The notes under the pieces were generated by a model. That model was not told the DNA's origin. It saw only the letters and a list, made by a program, of their open reading frames with translations, and made no database searches. Made by a program: the position numbers and the translations under genes. Positions 56,408-64,000 of a DNA stretch of 64,000 nucleotides are shown piece by piece. This DNA comes from Sorghum bicolor (lineage: Eukaryota > Streptophyta > Magnoliopsida > Poales > Poaceae), in the NCBI RefSeq assembly GCF_000003195.3, contig NC_012871.2:51188183-51252182 (forward strand), read 5' to 3'. How positions within the stretch are numbered: position 1 is the first letter of the stretch; every line of letters begins with the position of its first letter.

Positions 56408-56835
56408 TAGTATTGTATAAGATGGAGGTATTGTATACATATAGCATATCTCCTATCTCATCTCCTATACTTATAATTGTTTAAGAGATCTCCTAAAAAC
56501 AAACATCAGTTCTCCTAGATGAAGGGGATAACCATATCTCCCCTATCCTAAAGAATATAGGAGACAAGTATTGGGTAATCTACTACAATAGTACTCTCTT
56601 ATATCCTAAATTGATACATGAAAAGTAGTATTTTGGAAGATGAAGGTGCTATATATCATATCTCCCATCTCATCTAGACCTATATAATTTTTAAGAGATC
56701 TCCTAAAACAAACATCATTTCTCCGAGATAAAGGAGATAACCCCATCTCTCCTATCCCTAAAGAAATATAGGACACAATAAGTTTTGGGTAATATACTAC
56801 AATAGTACTCTCTTATATCCTAAATTGATATTAAG
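56408..56835. repeat. Degenerate tandem duplication, two units of about 0.2 kb
   Basis: Unit 1 (56408-56635) and unit 2 (56636-56835) share the order TAGTATT, AGATGRAGGT, CATATCTCC, TCTCATCT, TTTAAGAGATCTCCTAAAA, ACAAACATCA, GGRGATAACC, TCTCCTATCC, ACTACAATAGTACTCTCTTA and TATCCTAAATTGATA. Divergence suggests an old duplication. Noncoding. Confidence 0.85.
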
Positions 56836-57323
56836 GTACTCTCCTAAAACAACTTATAGAAGATGCGATATTACAGATCTCGTGGATCTGATAAGTTTTA
56901 TAGTTCCTGTTATATATATACAACTAGTGTAATGGATTTTTTTTTTTGAAAAAAAAGATACACCACATGTTGTATGTGAAGGATCCACCATATTCGTATG
57001 TAACGAGAGTTAGTATCGGAATCAACGATGTAGTGTCTCTTTCCCACAAAAACATCCTATAAAAGGGGATATTCGAGACATGAAATATTACTTGCATTTA
57101 GTTAATATGGATGGATAAGTTTACTCATACTAGCTTAAGATTAAATGTTTGGCCAAACAATATCCACCAAGATGGAACACAAATGTTTATGTAAAGAAGG
57201 AAGGAATGGATCATACAAAGTGTTTGTATCTTCGTAATTTTGTATGTACCTACACATATGTGTGCATATATAGGATCTAGGTCTCTCTCTTCATATAAAT
57301 CTTTTGATATTGTAGTACATGCT

Positions 57324-57351
57324 TGTGTGTGTGTGTGTGTGTGTGTGTGTG
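57324..57351. repeat. GT microsatellite
   Basis: About fourteen TG/GT dinucleotides, in otherwise unassigned intergenic DNA (56836-57351). Confidence 0.92.
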
Positions 57352-58389
57352 AAGATGATACCGGCGGAGGGGTTGATGGAGTGGAAGGAGCCAAAATCTT
57401 GAGTTTGAGACTGCAGCGAGAGTGAGAGAGTGGTGGCAGCTAGGAGGGCTACACGTACGCAGCTACTGGGTAGTAGCTAGCAGGCTAGGCATGCATGGAC
57501 ATGGCAGTAGAGGCGTCAGTACGTATTATTCATCAGTCGTTCGTCGTCCATGGCCATGCAGTTCATCAGCTTTTGGCTGCGGCACTCACTTGGCGCCTAC
57601 TGGGCGTGAGAGCTGGAAATAGCCTTGGTCGCGGCCTCCCATCCTTTGCCGAGCTTTAACCGCTCTGCCTTTTTTCCAGGACTCCCCCGGCCCTCATCTC
57701 ATCATCTTATCTCTCTCTCTCTCTCTCTGATCTATATGTCTGTGTGTCTGTGTTTCTCTCTCTCTCTAGACTAGATAGAGAGGAAGGCCGGGTGCACAGT
57801 GCAGGAGCGACGGATAGGCGACGACGGTGCACATGTATGTAGGTACCTACATGTATGGAGGGCCGGGGGGAGGAGAAGACTGAAGAGATGCAGCAGTTTG
57901 CCATAGCTTTGGGAGCAATCGAGGTTAGAGAGAGAAACAGCTAGCTAGCTAGAGAGGAGGCTGACGACTGCAGGCAGGGAGAGGCAGAGGCAGAGGCAGA
58001 GGCAGGGCGACAGGTGCAGCTCTGGGCCGGCCAGGCATTGAGGGGAGGCATGCATGCGACGGTGCATGGGGGTCTGCATGCATGCATGCACGCACGCAGA
58101 CGCAGACGCCGGCGCGGCTCTCCGGGAGGGGCGCGCGGGGGCCCCTCCGATCCGCCGACGTGGAGAGCTCGGGTTGGTCGAGGCGCTCTCCGGCGACCGA
58201 CCAAGGCGCCGCCTCAAAGTGAGCGCCGGCGCCTCGCACGCTCCGCAGCAAATCATGCTGTGTGCGTATTCTTCCTTCTCTACTACCACCCTGCTACCAT
58301 TTCATTTCCTCTCTTGCATGCATGCATGTCTTCAATTCCTTTCCTTTCTTGCAACAATCATTATATATTACTACTCCAGTTATTACATA
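57352..58389. other. Unassigned DNA with a GC-rich island
   Basis: CT tracts occur at 57710-57728 and near 57760. From about 57960 to 58255 the DNA is GC-rich, starting with tandem GGCAGA units and GCATGCATGCATGCACGCAC, and gives overlapping ORFs on both strands of similar length (about 87-130 codons). Without domains or a splice structure no gene is called; it might be a promoter/first-exon region whose gene is not preserved here. Confidence 0.35.
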
Positions 58390-58645
58390 CTCTCTCCGTC
58401 CACTAAAGAATCAATTCCTAGGATCCGTGCCAGTCAAATTTTTTAAAGTTTGACTAACTTTATAAAAAAAGTAACAACATCTATAATATAAAATGCACAT
58501 TATATAAAAATATATTCTATGATGAATCTAATAATACTAATTTGATACTATAAATCTTAGCATTTTTTTCTAGAAATTTGGTCAAAGTTTAAAAAGTTTG
58601 ACTTAGGACAACTCTAGAAATTGACTCTTTCGTGGACGGAGGGAG
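58390..58645. mobile_element. Stowaway MITE, copy 2
   Basis: Begins CTCTCTCCGTCCACTAAAG and ends CTTTCGTGGACGGAGGGAG with TA on both sides; 256 bases. Same family as 10242-10498, sharing GGATCCGTGCCAGTCAAA and GTTTGACTTAGGACAACTCT. Noncoding. Confidence 0.92.
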
Positions 58646-58714
58646 TACTGTACAACAAGCTAAGAGATCATGTATAGTACGTAGTAGTATTAGTATATGT
58701 CTCACCGAAAAAAT

Positions 58715-58870
58715 AGCGGGCTATTTTTCCGCTATAGCGCCGCTATAGCGGGATATTTAAAACGCCGCGACGATATCAGTCATTTTCCCGCTATCAGCGC
58801 TATTTCCGCTATTTTCCGCTATAGCGCCGCTAAACCGCTATATCGCCATAGCGCCGCTATTTTTCCGCTA
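58715..58870. repeat. Left subterminal palindromic repeats of the hAT element
   Basis: Many copies of CGCTATAGCG, TTTTCCGCTATAGCG and GCGCCGCTAT in both orientations. In hAT elements such subterminal motifs bind the transposase. The matching right array is at 62555-62690. Confidence 0.88.
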
Positions 58871-58979
58871 AGCCTGAAGTGGCATTTGGGCCGAAATTGA
58901 GCCCGAACTTTAGCCCAAACTGGAGCCCAAAACGTAACCCTAACTCAGTCACTCTGGTCCCCAGCCACTCTGCTCCCCA

Positions 58980-59335
58980 ACTCCTCCCCCGACTCCACCC
59001 GCGGCGGCGCCCCCCCCCCCAGCGCGACGCCCCGGAACCGGACTCCACCCCACCGCGGCGTCCGCCCAGCACGACCGCGAGCGGCCTCCGCCCAGCGCGA
59101 CCGCGAGCGGCCTCCGCCCAGCGCGACCCGACTCCACCCCATCGCGCCCGCACCCCGCGGCCTCCGCCCAGCGCGACCGCGAGCGGGATCGCCCCAGCGC
59201 GACCTCCAGCCGGCTCTGCCTCGGCTCCAGCGCGACCGCGGGTCCAGCGCGACCAGCCAGATCGCCCCAGCGCGACCGCGACTCTTCTTGCTCATTGAAG
59301 GATCGCCAATTCGCCACCCAGCGCGGCCGAGGATG
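58980..59335. repeat. GC-rich leader with CAGCGCGACC repeats
   Basis: Tandem and dispersed copies of CCCAGCGCGACCGCGAGCGG, with a period of about 27 bases in the best part (59065-59130). This precedes the transposase start codon. ORFs through it on both strands are repeat artefacts. Confidence 0.8.
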
Positions 59336-59356
59336 TAGGGACATACTGACTCCGCC

Positions 59357-62336
59357 ATGAATACCCCAGGTGCAAACGATCGAAGCGCTGAGCGAAGTGC
59401 ACCGCCAGCGCTAGCGCCAGCGCCAACAGTAGGCAAGTTCCCGAATCTCCCCTGTTCTACTGCAGTTCAGTTAGTCCTACAATGAGCAAGCATTTATTAT
59501 CCCTGTTATGTCCACTTTGTAGGCTTATCTAGCACTGCATCCACGGGCATTGAATCAAATGAACCAACTGACCCAGCTTGGAAGTACTGCACAATGCCAG
59601 ATGTGAACAAGAAAGGTTCTCTCCAGTGCACCTTCTGTAGCGGCATCTATCATGGTGGAATAACAAGAATCAAGTACCATCTTGGTAAAGTTCCATAATC
59701 CAATGTTGCAAAGTGTAAAAAAGTTCCATCTGATGTGCAACAAGAAATCCTTGAAGTGCTGGCCATAAAGTCAGATAACAAGCAAAAGAAGGCTGAGGAG
59801 AAAGAAGAAGATAGAGCTGTAGTTGATTTGAGTCATTCTGAAGGAGAGGAACACAGTGATGCATAAGGAAATTCAGTTATTGTGGTGAAGAAGATGAGTA
59901 GCAAAGGTCATTCAGGTCCTATTCATAAATTCTGTAGACTAACAACAGAAGAAATAGTGGCTGCAAGGAAGGGCAAAGGTGTTCTTTCTGAAAAGGTTCA
60001 ATCCAAGATATCAACTGAAAAAAGAGAAGAGAAGAGGGACAGAGCATGTGAGTACATCTGTAATTTTTTTTATGATGCTAGCATCCCACACAATGTGACG
60101 ACACTTCCAAGTTTTGAGCTCATGCTTGAGGCTATTGGAGACTTTGGCAGGGGCTTGAGAGGTCCAACTCCATATGAGATGAGTGGGAAATTCTTGCAAA
60201 AAAGGAAGAGGAAAGTGCAAGAANNNNNNNNNNNNNNNNNNNNNNNNNNNNNNNNNNNNNNNNNNNNNNNNNNNNNNNNNNNNNNNNNNNNNNNNNNNNN
60301 NNNNNNNNNNNNNNNNNNNNNNNNNNNNNNNNNNNNNNNNNNNNNNNNNNNNNNNNNNNNNNNNNNNNNNNNNNNNNNNNNNNNNNNNNNNNNNNNNNNN
60401 NNNNNNNNNNNNNNNNNNNNNNNNNNNNNNNNNNNNNNNNNNNNNNNNNNNNNNNNNNNNNNNNNNNNNNNNNNNNNNNNNNNNNNNNNNNNNNNNNNNN
60501 NNNNNNNNNNNNNNNNNNNNNNNNNNNNNNNNNNNNNNNNNNNNNNNNNNNNNNNNNNNNNNNNNNNNNNNNNNNNNNNNNNNNNNNNNNNNNNNNNNNN
60601 NNNNNNNNNNNNNNNNNNNNNNNNNNNNNNNNNNNNNNNNNNNNNNNNNNNNNNNNNNNNNNNNNNNNNNNNNNNNNNNNNNNNNNNNNNNNNNNNNNNN
60701 NNNNNNNNNNNNNNNNNNNNNNNNNNNNNNNNNNNNNNNNNNNNNNNNNNNNNNNNNNNNNNNNNNNNNNNNNNNNNNNNNNNNNNNNNNNNNNNNNNNN
60801 NNNNNNNNNNNNNNNNNNNNNNNNNNNNNNNNNNNNNNNNNNNNNNNNNNNNNNNNNNNNNNNNNNNNNNNNNNNNNNNNNNNNNNNNNNNNNNNNNNNN
60901 NNNNNNNNNNNNNNNNNNNNNNNNNNNNNNNNNNNNNNNNNNNNNNNNNNNNNNNNNNNNNNNNNNNNNNNNNNNNNNNNNNNNNNNAGGGGGACGGCGG
61001 GAACTAGCCGGCAGGAGTCTTCTAGAGATTGGTGAGGTGTGGTGTTCAATGTTTGCTACAGCTTATCTCAACTTGAAAAGCATGCTAGAAAACAAGAAGC
61101 AATTGCAAAGGCTTTTTAGGGAGGATGAGCTCCATGAACTAGGCTACCTAAAGAGTGCCAAAGGGAAGAAAGCAGAGAAGGTTGCCAAATCTGAAACTTT
61201 CTGGAGAGATGTTGAGACTGCTGTTATTTACTTTGAGCCATTAGCTCATGTCTTGAGGAGAATGGACAGTGATGTGCCAGCAATGGGTTTCTTATATGGG
61301 TATCTACAGGAGGCTAAGAATGAGATCTCTAAGAGGTTCAATAATGACAGGAGAAAGTTCGAGGAAGTTTTTCAGTTCATTGACAAGAGGTGGGACAGTA
61401 AGCTGAAAACTCCTTTGCATAGGGCTGGTTACTACCTCAACCCTTTCTACTATTATCAAAACAAGGTGGCTATAGAGGACAATGAAACATTTAGAGATGG
61501 TGTCATAACTTGCATTACAAAGCTTGTTCCAGATATAGAGACTCAGGACAAGATTATTGAAGAGCTTCAAAAGTTCCAAGATGCCGAAGGATCCTTTGGC
61601 AAAGAAATTGCTAAAAGGCAGTGCAAAAATATTCATTTTAATCCTGGTATGAAAAATTGTCCTCTACCTCTAGCAAATAAATTTCTTTGTTGGCAAATAA
61701 TTTACATTGTCCTCTATTTTCCACTTCTTTGTTGTATTGTAGCTAAGTGGTGGCTGAATCATGGAAGTAGTGCACCAACCCTCAGAAAGCTAGCTGCTAG
61801 AATTCTCAGTTTGACTTGCAGTTCATCAGCTTGTGAGAGATGCTGGAGTTCATTTGAACAAGTAAGAATTGGTCTTGCACTCTTACTCTTACATTCTTAG
61901 TCTCTTAGACTCTTAGTCTCTTACTGATTCCAATTGTATGTAGGTCCACACCAAGAGACGCAATAGGCTGCTGCATGACAGAATGAGGGATCTTGTGTTT
62001 GTCAAATTCAACTAAAAACTGAGACAAAAGAAGGACAATAAGGATAGAGATCCACTTGAGAAACCTGTTAGTGATGTCTTAGAAGATGAAGACAATGAGT
62101 GGATCACTGGTGTTGAGCAAACAGAAATGGAAGAGGATGAGGAAGGAGGAATTGGAGTTACCTCACAAGAGGTTGTAGCTGCACCACCACCAAGGAAGAG
62201 AGGTAACCAGAGCAGGAAGAGAAAGAGACTGATTCCTACTGGTGATGATGAGTTATCTGCTTCATCTTCTGATGGAGAAAATGACACTATGATGCATTCT
62301 GATTCCATTTCTGTTTCTGATGAAGAGATGCAATAA
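59357..62336 (+). pseudogene. hAT transposase (BED zinc finger, hAT dimerisation domain)
   Basis: Exons: 59357-59432, 59523-61646 (through the N gap), 61743-61861 and 61944-62336. The first intron begins GCAAGT, a good GC-AG donor that puts exon 2 in frame. A BED zinc finger (WKYCTMPDVNKK, CTFCSGIYHGGITRIKYH) lies at the start of exon 2. A DUF659-like part precedes the gap. After the gap come the catalytic-domain remainder (RRMDSDVPAMGFLYGYLQEA, DKRWDSKLKTPLHRAGYYLN) and the C-terminal dimerisation region (AKWWLNHGSSAPTLRKLAAR, SSSACERCWSSFEQ). TAA stops at 59696, 59864 and 62013 lie in the same frame where family members read through, so it is a pseudogene. An acidic tail and a basic RKRGNQSRKRKR stretch close it. 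Transposase would act in the nucleus on the element ends. Confidence 0.85.
60224..60987. other. Assembly gap (764 N)
   Basis: A run of 764 unknown bases inside the hAT transposase gene. The frames before and after the gap agree as written, but the true gap size may differ. ORFs reported across it are not evidence. Confidence 0.99.
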
Positions 62337-62554
62337 CTTGTGTGCTTAGTGCTTGTCATTTCATTTATGTTTCATACTTTCAGTTGCTTATTGATTATTG
62401 AACTATGGCACTTGTGGCTTTATGCCTTTTGCTTTTGAATTTGAAATTTTGGATTGTAATAAATAGACTATTAGATCATGGGTTGTGACTTGTGAGTTAC
62501 TTGTCACTTGTGAGATTTTAGTTTTAAACTTTTCATCTGGTGCGTGCTGTATTT

Positions 62555-62690
62555 AAATAGCGGGCTATAGCGGCGACACAGCGCGACCGCTACGTCGTAT
62601 AGCGGTCGCTATAGCGTAGCTATAGCGGCGCTATAGCGGAAAATAGCGGCCAGAATCAGCCAACGCTATTTTTGATAGCCCGCAATTTTT
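62555..62690. repeat. Right subterminal palindromic repeats of the hAT element
   Basis: Dense GGGCTATAGCGGC, TATAGCGGTCGCTATAGCG and GGCGCTATAGCGGAAAATAG units, the mirror of the left array. Confidence 0.88.
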
Positions 62691-62705
62691 TTCTTTGATA
62701 TGTCT

Positions 62706-64000
62706 ACATACTAACATACACGCGCGAGACTGTCTATACTAGCCAGCATGCATGTGCGTACACAACGTACATACACATATATGACGCATCCCCACACAAG
62801 TCGAACGACGGTAGCTAGCTGCTGCTCTGGCCGGCGATCGAATCATATAATATATGCGTGCATGCATGCATCGATCGACCAGAAGCTAGCTAGCTAGCGT
62901 CGTCGTCGTCGTCGTCACTGTACATATATCATGATCGATATAGCTAGTGCATCCCATGGCATACATGCGTGTCTTATTCCAACCATGCATCTAGAAAACG
63001 GATTTGGAAGAGACAGACGGACAGACATCCCCTACGTGCACAGTAGTGTACGTACGCGTGCCAGTGTGCATGTGGATCGCCCACCCGGCCACATGTTTTC
63101 CACAGCAAGCAGCAGCAGTGGCCTAGCTAACGTAACCTGTGCAGTGGTCGCGTTACTATTGGGTTCAGGCGTCGTCCATCCCCTGATCTGATCATCGGGT
63201 CAGTCACAGGGGGGGCATGATGTGTACATGCATGCATGCATGTTATGTACAAACACTGTGCAGGCTGCCACCGCTACAGTGTTGGAGACTACAGTGCCTT
63301 GCATGCATGCACCGCAACGTGCGTGCGTCGTCATCGTCGCTAGCTATATATATATATATATATATATACACTGCTTGCATGCACACAGACCTATAGCTAT
63401 GCTCCATCGTCCATCGATGATGGATCACCGTGCACATACGTACGTACGTACATACTAGCTATAGCTAGTACTGCTACGAGGGTTAACGTGTCCGTGCATA
63501 TATATGGACCACACTGTGCTGTGCCGGCCTTGCAGCTACGTACGTACTGCATATGTGTGTGTGTGTGTCTCAGTTGCTGTACTACGTGCCTAGCTAGCTA
63601 GCTCTGAGGAGAGAGAGGGAGGAAGGGAGAGATGAGAGAGAACTGAATACACAGTAACTGATGGATGAGAGAGCTCTAGTGGCTTGTGTGTGGTGTGGGA
63701 GTGAGAGATCGAGAGAGAGAGAGAGACGCGACGACGACGCAGCAGATGCCTGAGCGTGCTGCTGCTGTTGCTCGCTGTGTGGTGGTAGCGTGGTCATGTC
63801 ACTGGCAGAGCAGGTGGGCCCGCGCGCGAGGCATGCATTTGGAAACTGAGATGTCAGCGTGGCACGACAAGGCTACTGTTGCCCGCAGCCGCTTCCTCTG
63901 TTGTTGTCGCGCGCACATGCATGCATACACCTATGTGCACCGTGACAACGAATTGAATGGATCACAATCACAATCACTCAAGCTCGTCTCTCTCTCTCTC
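62706..64000. other. Intergenic DNA at the right edge
   Basis: Rich in GCATGCATGC, GCTAGCTAG and CGTACGTACG palindromic simple sequence, a GTC repeat (about 62896-62916), a TA microsatellite (63345-63368) and GA/CT tracts (63703-63725 and the last 12 bases). A 67-codon minus-strand ORF (63594-63797) is serine/leucine-rich because it reads the CT tract and is not called. No gene or transposon end recognised. Confidence 0.45.

Larger units (their letters stand above)
58703..62697 (+). mobile_element. hAT DNA transposon (4 kb), defective
   Basis: The flanks carry a perfect 8-base duplication ATATGTCT (58695-58702 and 62698-62705). The ends are imperfect inverted repeats: CACCGAAAAAATAGCGGGCT on the left and, reversed, CAAAGAAAAAAATTGCGGGC on the right. 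Subterminal TATAGCG repeats lie inside each end. A BED-finger/hAT transposase gene on the plus strand fills the interior but has three premature stops. An N gap (60224-60987) hides part of it. The intact duplication indicates a fairly recent insertion. Confidence 0.92.

Noticed and set aside
57941..58446. Several 87-130 codon ORFs on both strands
   Set aside because: GC-rich island with simple repeats; both strands open equally, no domain, no splice structure.
60132..61049. Long ORFs on both strands across 60224-60987
   Set aside because: Mostly N; only the plus frame in phase with the hAT gene has support.
63594..63797. 67-codon minus-strand ORF at the right edge
   Set aside because: Serine/leucine-rich translation of a CT tract; may be a leader of an unseen gene but unsupported.

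Overview
The window is nuclear DNA of a grass, most likely a panicoid (sorghum, sugarcane, Miscanthus or maize group). This rests on the CACTA transposon with TTTGCCGAGTG subterminal repeats, two young Sirevirus-type Copia elements with CCGGAC-rich LTRs, many Stowaway MITEs, and genes with short GT/GC..AG introns. There are no bacterial-style operons, rRNAs, tRNAs or CRISPR arrays. One run of 764 Ns and one stretch of implausible homopolymers suggest a clone-type draft assembly.

Only two ordinary host genes could be built. A seven-exon gene on the + strand (2882-6168) encodes a 204-residue protein with a TPX2 microtubule-binding domain. It uses one GC-AG intron and is invisible to single-frame ORF calling. 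A two-exon gene on the + strand (52984-54226) encodes a 370-residue WIP-family C2H2 zinc-finger transcription factor.

The rest is mostly mobile DNA. From left to right: a Stowaway-like MITE (6847-7081); a long-TIR foldback element (about 7793-8865); a CACTA right end (to 10050); a Stowaway MITE (10242-10498); a 7.3-kb CACTA element with ACA target duplication (10701-18030), whose TNP2-type transposase has lost its catalytic core and whose second gene has an in-frame stop; and a PIF/Harbinger-like element (19023-20201).

From about 20205 to 49302 there is a clean nest. A minus-strand Ty3/gypsy chromovirus-type element (E) was entered by a Sirevirus-like LTR (C, now solo, duplication CACCT). 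C was entered by Copia element A (21933-32192, ACCGG) and by a solo LTR (D, 33024-44954, TGAAC). D was entered by Copia element B (34083-44503, CCCAG). B has LTRs that look identical apart from one homopolymer base and has open gag and pol frames; A has about five LTR substitutions and lacks a zinc-binding cysteine in its integrase. A hAT-type MITE (46724-47207) also sits in E.

Then come a plus-strand gypsy integrase fragment (49303-49870), a MITE, a TA microsatellite, a CACTA left end, the homopolymer artefact, the WIP gene, intergenic DNA with a 0.2-kb tandem duplication, another Stowaway MITE, a 4-kb hAT element (58703-62697, ATATGTCT duplication) with a stop-bearing transposase gene interrupted by the N gap, and intergenic DNA to the end. 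I found no convincing new biological system. The points most worth checking are the splice-acceptor-like gag/pol boundary shared by A and B, the 200-bp hairpin in the CACTA transposase leader, and the unannotated TPX2 gene.
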